The notes below the pieces were generated by a model. It saw nothing but the letters and a program-made list of their open reading frames with translations. It was not told the DNA's origin and searched no databases. Shown here one piece after another: positions 21,689-30,455 of a stretch of DNA of 64,000 nucleotides. Every line of letters begins with the position of its first letter. Positions within the stretch are counted from its first letter, which is position 1. Location of the stretch: assembly GCF_009902005.1 (NCBI RefSeq), contig NZ_WUTT01000001.1, positions 1,452,541-1,516,540 on the forward strand, written 5' to 3'. This DNA comes from Halomonas alimentaria (lineage in GTDB: Bacteria > Pseudomonadota > Gammaproteobacteria > Pseudomonadales > Halomonadaceae). A program made the position numbers and the translations under genes.

Positions 21689-23185
21689 TCAGCTCCCCTG
21701 GCGTACCCGCGCCTCCATGCGTGACAGGAATACCGCCATGATGCGCTCATAGAGACCCCGACCGAGCACGGCATCCTCGATGCCGGCATCGATATTGGGG
21801 TTGTCGTTGACCTCGATCACCACCACCCGGTCACCGGCCTGCTTGAGGTCGACGCCATACAGGCCGTCGCCGATCAGCCGACAAGCCTTGAGGGCCGCCC
21901 TGATCACCGCCGGCGGCACCTCCTCCGGGGCATGGGTGGTGAAGCCGCCGCTCCTCACCCCGGCAGCGGAGTGGTCGTAGATCTGCCAGTGGCCGCGGGC
22001 CATGTAGTAGCGGCTGGCGAAGAGCACCTGGCCATCGAGCACGCCGATGCGCCAGTCGTATTCGGTGGGCAGCCACTCCTGGAGCAGCAGCAGGGCCGAG
22101 TCGTGGAACAGGCGGTCCGCCTGGTGTTCCAGCTGTGCCAGGTCGGTGACCTTGACCACGCCGCGGGAGAACGAGCCGTCGGGGACCTTGAGCACCAGCG
22201 GGAAGTCGAGGCCGTCGAGGCGTTCGGCCAGCGGGCGACGGTCGCCGCGCTTGAGCAGTACGCCATCCGGTGCCGGCACGCCGCGGGCGCGCAGCAGGGC
22301 GTGCAGGTAGACCTTGTTGGTGCAGCGCAGGATATCCCGTGGCGAATCGATCACCACCAGCCCCTCGTGTTCGGCACGGCGCGCCATGCGATAGGTGTGG
22401 TGGTCCAGGGCAGTGGTCTCGCGAATGAACAGGGCGTCGAACTCGGCGATTCGTCCGGCATCGCGGCGGGTGATCAACGAGACATCGATGCCGAGCCGGC
22501 GTCCGGCCCGGATGAAGGCCTTCAGCGCCCCGCGGTTGCTGGGGGGCAGCGCCTCCCCGGGATCGACCAGGATCGCCAGGTCGAAGCGGTAGCGGCGCCG
22601 CGACTTGGGTGTGCGCCAGACCTTGCGGGAGTGGCGGTTGAGGGCGCTGGCGAAGAGGTCCTGCTCCGCGGGTGCCAGGTCGCGCAGGCGCAGCGGCTTG
22701 AGGCGAGAAAGCCGCCACTGGTCGTGGCGGCGCACCAGTCGGGCCTCCAGCAGGGGGCAGGGCAGGCGTTCGAAGAGCTTGCGTGCCAGGCGCTCGAGGC
22801 CGGGTTGATGACACTCGCCGAACAGCACGCGCAGGGTCACGGCATCGCCGGAAAGCCGGCCGCGCCGCGCCAGTTCGCCGAGCAGCGGGGCCAGGGTATC
22901 GAGCTGCAGGTCGATCAGCGCCTTGCGCGACAGCTCGTTGAGCGTTTCCACCGTGGGCAGCACCCGCTGGCCGCGGGCCTGGGCCAGCAGCGACACATAG
23001 TAGCCGGTGCCCAGGTAGTCGAGCTCACCGCACAGGTTGATCACATGGGTAGTGCGTTCGCTTTCGGTGCCGCTGCGGTGGCGGCGGTCCAGCGAAAGGT
23101 AGTCGTCGGCGCTGATCAGGTCTTCACTGGGATAGTAGGGCTGCCAGTCGGCGAGGCGGTCGACGACGATTCGCAAGGGGCACAT
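21689..23185 (-). CDS. RimK-like ATP-grasp ligase with N-terminal RLAN-type domain
   Basis: About 498 residues. The N-terminal ~200 residues resemble the domain found ahead of some RimK-like ligases (RLAN); they contain INLCGELDYLGTGYYVSLLAQ. The C-terminal ~290 residues are an ATP-grasp fold: VLKVPDGSFSRGVVKV (ATP-binding strand and loop), LLQEWLPTEYDWRIGVLDG, and the metal site VVVIEVNDNPNIDAGIED. Such enzymes form amide bonds between a carboxylate and an amino acid or peptide. Substrate unknown. The ATG at 23185 lacks a good ribosome-binding site, so the start is uncertain. It is divergent from a GNAT gene of the type that co-occurs with this ligase family. Confidence 0.85.
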   Translation of the reverse strand: MCPLRIVVDRLADWQPYYPSEDLISADDYLSLDRRHRSGTESERTTHVINLCGELDYLGTGYYVSLLAQARGQRVLPTVETLNELSRKALIDLQLDTLAPLLGELARRGRLSGDAVTLRVLFGECHQPGLERLARKLFERLPCPLLEARLVRRHDQWRLSRLKPLRLRDLAPAEQDLFASALNRHSRKVWRTPKSRRRYRFDLAILVDPGEALPPSNRGALKAFIRAGRRLGIDVSLITRRDAGRIAEFDALFIRETTALDHHTYRMARRAEHEGLVVIDSPRDILRCTNKVYLHALLRARGVPAPDGVLLKRGDRRPLAERLDGLDFPLVLKVPDGSFSRGVVKVTDLAQLEHQADRLFHDSALLLLQEWLPTEYDWRIGVLDGQVLFASRYYMARGHWQIYDHSAAGVRSGGFTTHAPEEVPPAVIRAALKACRLIGDGLYGVDLKQAGDRVVVIEVNDNPNIDAGIEDAVLGRGLYERIMAVFLSRMEARVRQGS

Positions 23186-23362
23186 GGTGGCGGCTACCGG
23201 ATAGGGAGGAGGGCGGCCGGGGCGGGCCGAACTGTGGCCAGAATGCGCCTGGCTCGCGGCCACGGCAAGGCGGATGCTGAGTGAAAATATTTCATGCTCC
23301 TGCCTCGCTGACATCGGCCCCGAGCACGCTCAGAATCGGCCGGGTACCCTCTGGAGAGCCCC

Positions 23363-23854
23363 ATGACCATTCAGCTGCGTCGGGCCACCGGCCACGACCT
23401 CGACGCCCTCTTTCGCCTGGAGCAGAGCGCCTTTACCGGCGACCGCTTCTCCCGCCGCCAGCTCTGGCACCTGCTCAACCGCGCCCATGCCGATACCTGG
23501 GTGCTGGAGCGCGACGCCGAGGCGCTCACCCCGGTGCGGCTGCTGGGTTACGGTACCCTGCTGTTCCGTCACGGCAGTACCCGCGCTCGGCTCTACTCCT
23601 TCTGTGTGCACCCGGAGTTCCGCGGCTCGGGCCTCGGGCGTCAACTGCTCGAAGCCCTGGAAGGGGAGACCCGGGGGCGAGGCTGCACCCGCCTGGGGCT
23701 CGAGGTGCGCGCCGACAACCGTGCGGCGCTGGCGCTCTACCGGCGCATGGGGTTTCGGCTCGAGCGCTGGTTGCCGGAGTATTACCAGGATGGCTGCGCC
23801 GCCTGGCAGATGGTCAAGGCGCTGGAGCCTGCGGCGCCGGTGGCTCAGGGCTGA
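23363..23854 (+). CDS. GNAT N-acetyltransferase, RimI-like, paired with the ATP-grasp ligase
   Basis: 163-residue GNAT protein. The acetyl-CoA loop is [17 protein letters not shown] (about 83-99), followed by [19 protein letters not shown] typical of RimI-like enzymes. The N-terminal motif [15 protein letters not shown] resembles the GNAT half of the fused GNAT/C39-peptidase proteins that sit next to RLAN-RimK ligases; here no peptidase domain follows, and the gene ends after the GNAT fold plus a short tail. A GGAGAG site precedes the ATG. It is divergent from the ligase (178 bp gap) and upstream of yajQ. It may acetylate a product or protein N-terminus; the substrate is unknown. Confidence 0.85.
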   Translation: MTIQLRRATGHDLDALFRLEQSAFTGDRFSRRQLWHLLNRAHADTWVLERDAEALTPVRLLGYGTLLFRHGSTRARLYSFCVHPEFRGSGLGRQLLEALEGETRGRGCTRLGLEVRADNRAALALYRRMGFRLERWLPEYYQDGCAAWQMVKALEPAAPVAQG

Positions 23855-23895
23855 TAGAATCCCCGCATCCATTTCCTACCTTGCCAGGAGCCGCC

Positions 23896-24381
23896 ATGCC
23901 CTCCTTCGATATCGTCTCCGAGTTCGACAAGCACGAAGCCAGCAACGCCGTGGATCAGGCCAACCGCGAGGTCCAGTCGCGCTTCGATTTCAAGGGCGTC
24001 GATGCCAGCTTCGCGCTCGAGGGTGAGAGCGTGAAGCTCGAGGCCGAGGTGGACTTCCAGCTCAAGCAGATGCTCGACGTGCTGCGCAACAAGCTGATCG
24101 GCCGTGGCATCGACGCGCGCTGCCTCGATATCCAGGAACCGGTGCTCTCCGGGGTGCGTGCCCGCCAGGAGGCGCACCTCAAGCAGGGCCTCGAGCAGAA
24201 GGAGGCCAAGGACATCGTCAAGCGCATCAAGGAGAGCAAGCTCAAGGTGCAGGCGCAGATCCAGGGCGAGAAGGTGCGCGTCACCGGCAAGAAGCGCGAC
24301 GACCTCCAGGCAGTGATGGCCCTCCTGCGCGGTGAGCAGGGCCCTGATCTGCCGCTGCAGTTCGACAACTTCCGCGACTGA
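23896..24381 (+). CDS. yajQ: YajQ-family nucleotide-binding protein
   Basis: 161-residue member of the YajQ (DUF520) family, two ferredoxin-like folds. The signature [20 protein letters not shown] is at the N-terminus, with [10 protein letters not shown] and [12 protein letters not shown] also present. Family members bind nucleotides; a Xanthomonas homologue is a cyclic-di-GMP effector. AGGAG precedes the ATG at 23896. It is 41 bp behind the GNAT gene and may be co-transcribed with it. A large GNRA-capped hairpin follows. Confidence 0.95.
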   Translation: MPSFDIVSEFDKHEASNAVDQANREVQSRFDFKGVDASFALEGESVKLEAEVDFQLKQMLDVLRNKLIGRGIDARCLDIQEPVLSGVRARQEAHLKQGLEQKEAKDIVKRIKESKLKVQAQIQGEKVRVTGKKRDDLQAVMALLRGEQGPDLPLQFDNFRD

Positions 24382-24395
24382 CCCGCGCGCTTCGG

Positions 24396-24432
24396 GGCAT
24401 CGAGGGGCCGCGAAAGCGGTCCGCTCGATGCC
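24396..24432 (+). terminator. Extended hairpin with GAAA tetraloop after yajQ
   Basis: Outer stem GGCATCGAG/CTCGATGCC and inner stem GGCCGC/GCGGTC capped by GAAA, 15 bases after the yajQ stop. There is no T-tract, so it is either a weak terminator or a stable RNA 3' structure. Confidence 0.5.
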
Positions 24433-24530
24433 GTTGGCGCGGAGCCCATGGCGTTCATAGGGGATGGCGATTGGCGTGCCGTGCTCGGCTGGTCTTCAAT
24501 GAAGGACGAGACGTCGTCGGAGGCTGTGCC

Positions 24531-24902
24531 ATGTCATCCATCCCCCGCCTGGCCTTCCTGCTGATCGCCTGGCTCAGTTTTGGCCTCGGCGTGATCGGTG
24601 TCTTCGTGCCGCTGATGCCCACCACCTGCTTCATGCTGCTGGCGGTATGGTCTGCCTCGAAGGCGTCGCCGAACTTCGCCCGCTGGATCCGTGAGCATCC
24701 GCGCTTCGGCCCCGCGGTGCTGGCCTGGGAGGGCGAGCGTGCCATCCCGCGCCACGCCAAGCAGCTGGCCGCCGGCATGCTGGCCCTTTCCATGTTGGTG
24801 CTGGCGCTGACTGTCAGCCTGCTGTGGCTCAAGCTCGCGCTGATCGGCGGCCTTGCCCTGCTCGGGGCCTGGATCGTCACCCGGCCGGAGCCGGCCCTGT
24901 GA
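24531..24902 (+). CDS. ybaN: YbaN-family (DUF454) inner-membrane protein
   Basis: 123 residues with three predicted transmembrane segments (about 5-40 and two overlapping spans in 82-115). The DUF454 signature G-x-F-V-P-L-M-P-T-T is present as GVFVPLMPTTCFMLLA, followed by SPNFARWIREHPRFGP. Function is not known. The ATG at 24531 has CGGAGG upstream. It precedes pepN, which has its own promoter. Confidence 0.9.
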   Translation: MSSIPRLAFLLIAWLSFGLGVIGVFVPLMPTTCFMLLAVWSASKASPNFARWIREHPRFGPAVLAWEGERAIPRHAKQLAAGMLALSMLVLALTVSLLWLKLALIGGLALLGAWIVTRPEPAL

Positions 24903-24909
24903 GGGTGCT

Positions 24910-24939
24910 TTGAGCTCGGGGGGCGCGGCGCCGTACAAT
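24910..24939 (+). promoter_or_regulatory. Putative sigma-70 promoter of pepN
   Basis: TTGAGC (24910-24915), 18-bp spacer, TACAAT (24934-24939), about 30 bp before the pepN start. The hexamers match 4 of 6 and 5 of 6. Confidence 0.6.
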
Positions 24940-24968
24940 GGTCGCAATTCTCGACAGGAGCACCACGC

Positions 24969-27599
24969 ATGTCCGATCCCCAGGCGACCTACCTGAGCGA
25001 TTACCGTCCCCCCGCCTACCGCGTCACCCATGCCGACCTCACCTTCGACCTCGATCCCGCCACCACGCGGGTCAAGGCACGCCTGCACCTGGCGCGTCAC
25101 CCCGAGCGTGAGCCGGGTGAGCCGCTGGTGCTCGACGGTGAAGGGCTGTCTCTCAAGGCCATCTCACTCGACGGCGAGCCGCTGGAGGCGGACGAGTATG
25201 CGGTAGACGACAAGCACCTGACGGTGCACCGGGTGCCCGAGGCGTTCCACCTCGACACCGAGGTGGAGATCGCCCCCGAGGCCAACACCGCCCTGGAGGG
25301 GCTCTACCTCTCCAACGGCATGTACTGCACCCAGTGCGAGGCCGAGGGCTTCCGGCGCATCACCTTCTACCCGGACCGCCCGGACGTCATGGCGACCTTC
25401 TCCACCACGGTGATCGGTGGTACCGGCGAGCCGGTGCTGCTTTCCAACGGCAACCCGGTGGAACGCGGCGAGTTGCCGGGCGGCCGCCACTTCGTCACCT
25501 GGGAGGACCCGCATCCCAAGCCCAGCTACTTGTTCGCCCTGGTGGCCGGCGACCTCAAGAAGGTCGAGGATGCCTTCACCACCGCCAGCGGGCGCGAGGT
25601 GACCCTGCAGATCTGGGTCGAGGAGGAGAACCTCGACAAGACCGATCACGCCATGGCCTCGCTGAAGCGCGCCATGCGCTGGGACGAGCAGGCCTACGGC
25701 CGCGAGTACGACCTCGACCTGTTCATGATCGTGGCGGTCAACGACTTCAACATGGGCGCCATGGAGAACAAGGGGCTCAACATCTTCAACTCGGCGGCGG
25801 TGCTGACCCATCCCCACACCGCCACCGACGCCGCCTTCCAGCGGGTCGAGAGCATCGTCGCCCACGAGTACTTCCACAACTGGTCGGGCAACCGGGTGAC
25901 CTGTCGCGACTGGTTCCAGCTCTCCCTGAAGGAGGGCTTCACGGTGTTCCGTGACCAGTGCTTCTCCGCCGACACCAACTCCCCGGCGGTCAAGCGCATC
26001 GAGGATGTCGCCTTCTTCCGCACCGCCCAGTTCGCCGAGGACGCCGGCCCCACCGCCCACCCGGTGCGCCCCGACCACTACATCGAGATCGGCAACTTCT
26101 ACACCCTGACCATCTACGAGAAGGGGGCCGAGGTGGTGCGCATGCTCGCCAACCTGGTGGGCGAGGCCGCCTTCCGACGTGGCAGCGACCGCTACTTCGA
26201 GCGCTTCGACGGTCAGGCGGTGACCATCGAGGACTTCGTCGACTGCATGGCCGAGGCCTCGGGACTGGACCTTTCCCAGTTCATGCACTGGTACTCCCTG
26301 TCCGGTACCCCGGAGATCGATGCCTTCGGCGAGTATGACTACGCCAAGGCCGAGTATCGCCTGATCCTGCGCCAGCGCACTCCGGCGACCCCCGACCAGC
26401 TCGACAAGCAGCCGCTGCACATCCCGGTGCGCCTGGGCCTGGTGGGTACCAAGAGCGGCCGTGACCTGCCGCTGACCCTGGATGGCGAAACGCTGGGAAG
26501 CGATGCGGTGATCCACCTGCGCGAGGCGGAGCAGGAGTTCCTGTTCACCGACGTCTCCGAGGCCCCGGTGCCCTCGCTGCTGCGCGGCTTCTCGGCGCCG
26601 GTCAAATTGCGCTTCCCCTATGGCCGCGAGGACCTGGCCTTCCTGCTGGCCAACGACTCCGATGGCTTCAACCGCTGGGATGCCGGCCAGCGCCTGGCCA
26701 TGCTGGCCCTGGACGACCTGATCGCCGCGCACCGCAATGGTGTCGAGAAGGTGATGGATCCGCGGGTCACCGAGGCCTTCCGTGGCCTGCTGGAGGGGGA
26801 GCCCGAGGACCGCGCGGTGCTGGCCGAGATGATCACCCTGCCCAGCGAGGCCTACATCGCCGAGCAGCAGCCACTGGTGGACGTCGACGCCATCCACGCC
26901 GCCCGGGAGTTCATGCGTCGCGGGCTGGCCACGGCGCTGCGGGATGACTTCCTGCGCGTCTACCGCGAGAACCAGGACGACAGCCCCTACGCGCCCACGC
27001 CGGAACAGATCGCCCGGCGCAGCCTGAAGAACGTGGCGCTCGCCTATCTCATGGCCATCGAGGACGAGGACGGCGTGCAACTGGCCCGCGAGCAGTTCGA
27101 GGCCGACCACAACATGACCGACGTGCGCCATGCCCTGACCCTGCTGACCCACAGCAGTCGCGACGAGCTCAGCGAGCCGGCGCTCAAGGCCTTCGGCGAG
27201 AAGTGGGCCCATGACCCGCTGGTGATGGACCAGTGGTTTGCGATCCAGGTATCACGCCCGCAACCCGACGTGCTCGAGCGGGTGAAGTTCCTGATGCAGC
27301 ACCCGGCCTTCTCGCTGAAGAACCCCAACAAGGTGCGCGCACTGATCGGCACCTTCGCCGGCCAGAACCGGGTCAACTTCCACCGTATCGACGGCGCGGG
27401 CTACCGCCTGCTGGCCGACACCGTGATCGAGCTCAACCGCCTCAACCCGGAGATCGCCGCACGGCTGATCACCCCGCTGACGCGCTGGGCGCGCTTCGAC
27501 GAGGAGCGCCAGGAGCTCATGAAGGGCGAGCTCGAGCGCATCCGTGCCGAGGAGCTCTCGCCCAACGTGTATGAGGTGGTGGAAAAGGCCCTGGCCTGA
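24969..27599 (+). CDS. pepN: Aminopeptidase N (M1 family)
   Basis: 876-residue zinc aminopeptidase, the main broad-specificity aminopeptidase in related bacteria. GAMEN exopeptidase motif at 263-267 and the zinc site HEYFH at 299-303 (catalytic Glu300), only two residues shifted from E. coli PepN. The C-terminal domain is all-helical. It is cytoplasmic, with no signal peptide. AGGAG precedes the ATG. A perfect GC hairpin with T's follows the stop, so it is probably a single-gene unit. Confidence 0.98.
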   Translation: MSDPQATYLSDYRPPAYRVTHADLTFDLDPATTRVKARLHLARHPEREPGEPLVLDGEGLSLKAISLDGEPLEADEYAVDDKHLTVHRVPEAFHLDTEVEIAPEANTALEGLYLSNGMYCTQCEAEGFRRITFYPDRPDVMATFSTTVIGGTGEPVLLSNGNPVERGELPGGRHFVTWEDPHPKPSYLFALVAGDLKKVEDAFTTASGREVTLQIWVEEENLDKTDHAMASLKRAMRWDEQAYGREYDLDLFMIVAVNDFNMGAMENKGLNIFNSAAVLTHPHTATDAAFQRVESIVAHEYFHNWSGNRVTCRDWFQLSLKEGFTVFRDQCFSADTNSPAVKRIEDVAFFRTAQFAEDAGPTAHPVRPDHYIEIGNFYTLTIYEKGAEVVRMLANLVGEAAFRRGSDRYFERFDGQAVTIEDFVDCMAEASGLDLSQFMHWYSLSGTPEIDAFGEYDYAKAEYRLILRQRTPATPDQLDKQPLHIPVRLGLVGTKSGRDLPLTLDGETLGSDAVIHLREAEQEFLFTDVSEAPVPSLLRGFSAPVKLRFPYGREDLAFLLANDSDGFNRWDAGQRLAMLALDDLIAAHRNGVEKVMDPRVTEAFRGLLEGEPEDRAVLAEMITLPSEAYIAEQQPLVDVDAIHAAREFMRRGLATALRDDFLRVYRENQDDSPYAPTPEQIARRSLKNVALAYLMAIEDEDGVQLAREQFEADHNMTDVRHALTLLTHSSRDELSEPALKAFGEKWAHDPLVMDQWFAIQVSRPQPDVLERVKFLMQHPAFSLKNPNKVRALIGTFAGQNRVNFHRIDGAGYRLLADTVIELNRLNPEIAARLITPLTRWARFDEERQELMKGELERIRAEELSPNVYEVVEKALA

Positions 27600-27620
27600 A
27601 CCTCCGCGTCTTCAACGACA

Positions 27621-27648
27621 AGCGCCGCCCCTCGGGGCGGCGCTTTCA
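27621..27648 (+). terminator. Rho-independent terminator of pepN
   Basis: AGCGCCGCCC-CTCG-GGGCGGCGCT followed by TT, 21 bases after the pepN stop. It may also end the convergent small membrane-protein transcript. Confidence 0.75.
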
Positions 27649-27662
27649 CGTCGGGATGGCGG

Positions 27663-27950
27663 TCAATATATGAGCCAGCTCAATACAACGAAGCCCAGCA
27701 GCAGCCACACCAGCGTGGCGACGATGGCGCGGCGGGTCAGGGCCCGGAACGCCTTCCACAGCATCCACAGGCCGACCACCAGGATCAGCAGGCTGACGAT
27801 GGAGGTGGAGATGCCCAGCGAGCCGGCCAGCCCCTGGAGGAAGCCGCGGGCGGAGTCGCCGATATTGGCGAAGAAGCCGGTCAGCAGGTCGACGACGAAG
27901 CGGATGATCTCGCCGAGGGTCCTGCCGATCCAGGTGAAGAACTCTTCCAT
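27663..27950 (-). CDS. Small membrane protein of unknown function
   Basis: 95 residues. An amphipathic N-terminal half (MEEFFTWIGRTLGEIIRFVV...) is followed by two hydrophobic segments near 47-68 and 72-93 separated by a short basic loop (ALTRRA). No known domain recognised. It is on the same strand as, and 80 bp downstream of, the CPA2 antiporter gene, so it may be expressed from its own promoter in that gap or by read-through. Codon use is like its neighbours. Confidence 0.7.
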   Translation of the reverse strand: MEEFFTWIGRTLGEIIRFVVDLLTGFFANIGDSARGFLQGLAGSLGISTSIVSLLILVVGLWMLWKAFRALTRRAIVATLVWLLLGFVVLSWLIY

Positions 27951-28030
27951 GTCAGGTTCCGTGGCAGTTCGAGAAGTAGCTCAAGGTAACCACGCCGGGA
28001 GCGATTGTCATCTTCGGGGTGCGGCATGAA

Positions 28031-29629
28031 TTAGCCGAGCTGGCTTGAAACCGGCTCGATGCCTGACTCCTCGGCGGCGCTGTCGGCCAGGGCTCGGCCC
28101 GCCTCGTCATAGACATGGAAGACGGCGCTGGCACCCAACTCGCGGATCGGATCGATCTCCTCGGGAAACTCGACCACGGCGGTGATCTTTCCGGGGAACT
28201 GGCGCGACCGCAGCTGCTTTATGGCAAACAGGTTGCCTGCGTGATGCGGCATGGCCAGTACCACCATGTGCACATCGGGAGACATCAGCAGCTTGTCCCA
28301 GAAGTCGGAGTCGAGAGCGTCACCTTCCACCACGTTGAATCCACGTTCCGTCAGCATCCTGACGCTGGCCGGGTTGCTGTCGATGCCGAGGATTCGTAGC
28401 CCGTATTCCTTCTGGAGGCGCTGGTAAACGCTGCGTCCGATGCGCCCCATGCCCAGCACTACCGCCTCGGCATCCCCCACCTCGATGGGGCGGTCGCTGG
28501 GTGTGAGTTGCATGGAGTCGCGTCCTGGCAGTCGCTTGGCCAACCAGCGATAGATTCCCTCGCTGACGGCGTTGATCATCGCCGAGAGGCCGAAGCTCAG
28601 TGCCACCGCCAGCGAGATGACCACCAGCCACTCTTCCGTCAGCAGCCCGCCGGAGACTGCGATGGCGCCCACGATGAGGCCGAATTCGGAATAGTTGGAG
28701 AGGCTCAGGGTGGCCAGAATCGAGGTGCGGTTGCGCATCGGGAAACGCATGAATACCAGCAGGTAGAGCAGGCTCTTGAGCGGCAGCAGCGCCAGCAGCA
28801 GCAGCGCCATGGCCAGGTGCGAGCTATCCGGCATGGCGGTGAGGCCGATGGCCAGGAAGAAGCCCACCAGCAGCAATTCCTTGATGTTGAACATCGAGCG
28901 AGCCAGGGTCTGAGCGGCTGGATGTGGGGCCAGCAGCAGCCCGATGATCAGGGCGCCGAGATCCCCCTTGACGCCGAGTGCTTCGAACAGGGAGTAGCCC
29001 AGCACCAGGGCGAGCAGCATGCCGAAGAGGATCTGCATCTCGCCATGGCCGAGACGGTCCAGCAGTCGGCGCAGCAGCGGGGCGAGGGGGATCAACAGCA
29101 CCAGGCCCAGCGCCCAGGGGCTTGGAAGCTTGCCGGTAGAGCCGGTGATGAAGAGCACCGCGAAGATGTCCTGCATGATCAGTACGCCGATGGCCAGGCG
29201 GCCATAGGCGGTCTGGGTCTCGCTGCGCTTCTCCAGCACCTTGATCACGAACACCGTGCTCGAGAAGGAGAAGGCGAAGCCAAGCAGCAGCAGTGTCTGC
29301 CACTGGCTGTCGGCCAGCAGGCTCAGTCCCCAGCCCTTGAACAGCGCCAGCAGACCGAAGAACAGCAGCGTCGAGCCCAGCATATGCAGGGTGGCACCGC
29401 CCCAGACATCTCCGCGAAGCAGGGTGCGTACATCGAGCTTGAGGCCAATGGTGAACAGCAGCAGGGTGACCCCGATGTCGGAGATCAGCTCGAGCAGCGG
29501 GGTATTTTCATAGCCCAGGGCGTTGAGGGCGAAGCCGGCGACCAGGAAGCCCACCAAGGGGGGCAGGCGCAGGGCCAGGGCGGCAAACCCGCCGATGAAG
29601 GCGGCGAGAAGAAAGGCCGGTTCGATCAT
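28031..29629 (-). CDS. CPA2-family cation:proton antiporter with RCK_N domain (Kef/YbaL-like)
   Basis: 532 residues. The N-terminal 370 hold about 12-13 membrane spans of a monovalent cation:proton antiporter; the C-terminal part is a cytoplasmic NAD-binding TrkA-N/RCK domain (VVLGMGRIGRSVYQRL, about residues 405-520). No RCK_C domain follows. It could export K+ or Na+ in exchange for protons, which fits a halophile, but ion specificity cannot be read from sequence. The ATG follows AGGGA. It is divergent from lemA. Confidence 0.9.
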   Translation of the reverse strand: MIEPAFLLAAFIGGFAALALRLPPLVGFLVAGFALNALGYENTPLLELISDIGVTLLLFTIGLKLDVRTLLRGDVWGGATLHMLGSTLLFFGLLALFKGWGLSLLADSQWQTLLLLGFAFSFSSTVFVIKVLEKRSETQTAYGRLAIGVLIMQDIFAVLFITGSTGKLPSPWALGLVLLIPLAPLLRRLLDRLGHGEMQILFGMLLALVLGYSLFEALGVKGDLGALIIGLLLAPHPAAQTLARSMFNIKELLLVGFFLAIGLTAMPDSSHLAMALLLLALLPLKSLLYLLVFMRFPMRNRTSILATLSLSNYSEFGLIVGAIAVSGGLLTEEWLVVISLAVALSFGLSAMINAVSEGIYRWLAKRLPGRDSMQLTPSDRPIEVGDAEAVVLGMGRIGRSVYQRLQKEYGLRILGIDSNPASVRMLTERGFNVVEGDALDSDFWDKLLMSPDVHMVVLAMPHHAGNLFAIKQLRSRQFPGKITAVVEFPEEIDPIRELGASAVFHVYDEAGRALADSAAEESGIEPVSSQLG

Positions 29630-29845
29630 GGACGCTCCCTGTTCTATGCATCGTACGTGATGAGTAGTTTACGGAAGCCGGTGCTTGAATGGCATCGTTG
29701 CATGAGAAGGTTACCGCTCGAGGATGATTCAACCCCGTCGAGCGCTCCTGGCTGGCCCGCCGTGATCGCCATCGGCACCGTCTGCGGCTAAGGTTAGGCA
29801 AGGACGCCGGTGGTCGGCGTCGCCTGCATGCTACATGAGGACGCC

Positions 29846-30442
29846 ATGGACCTTTCGCTGATCCTGCCTGTCGTGTTGCTGGTTGCCCTGCTGATCTATG
29901 CCGTCAGCATCTACAATCGCCTGGTGGCCCTGAAGAACCGCTTCCAGAATGCCTTTGCGCAGATCGAGGTGCAGCTCAAGCGGCGCCATGACCTGATCCC
30001 CAATCTGGTGGAGACCGCGCGGGCCTACATGGCCCACGAGCGGGAGACGCTCTCCGCGGTGACCGAGGCGCGCAATGCCGCCGAGGTCGGCCTGAAGCAC
30101 GCCGCCGCGGATCCCGGCAATGCCGCCGCCATGGCCGAACTGGCCGGTGCCGAAGGGGCGCTGGGATCTGCCCTGGGGCGCCTCAACGTGGTGATGGAGG
30201 CCTATCCGGATCTCAAGGCCTCGGAGAACATGCAGCAGCTCTCCGAGACCCTGACCAGCACCGAGAATCGCGTCGCCTTCGCCCGCCAGGCCTTCAACGA
30301 TGCCGTGATGCAGTACAACACCTACAAGCAGAGCTTCCCGCCGGTGATCCTGGCCGCCTCCTTCGGCCACAAGCAGGACGCCGCCCTGCTGGAGTTCGAG
30401 GACAGTGCGGAGATCCAGGCCGCGCCCCGCGTGAGCTTCTGA
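29846..30442 (+). CDS. lemA: LemA family protein
   Basis: 198 residues. One N-terminal membrane span (about 4-23) is followed by long helices with the LemA signature YNRLVALKNRFQNAFAQIEV and KRRHDLIPNLVET. The ATG at 29846 has GAGGA seven bases upstream; an earlier GTG in frame is unlikely. The next gene, 13 bp on, encodes an M48 metalloprotease, a pairing seen in many bacteria and thought to concern membrane protein quality control. LemA molecular function is not established. Confidence 0.93.
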   Translation: MDLSLILPVVLLVALLIYAVSIYNRLVALKNRFQNAFAQIEVQLKRRHDLIPNLVETARAYMAHERETLSAVTEARNAAEVGLKHAAADPGNAAAMAELAGAEGALGSALGRLNVVMEAYPDLKASENMQQLSETLTSTENRVAFARQAFNDAVMQYNTYKQSFPPVILAASFGHKQDAALLEFEDSAEIQAAPRVSF

Positions 30443-30455
30443 GCGGAGGCCCCGC

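Noticed and set aside
23186-23314. 43-residue N-terminal extension of the RimK-like ligase
   Set aside because: Open frame but low-complexity Pro/Ala/Ser residues with no motif; the conserved part begins near 23185. The start remains uncertain.
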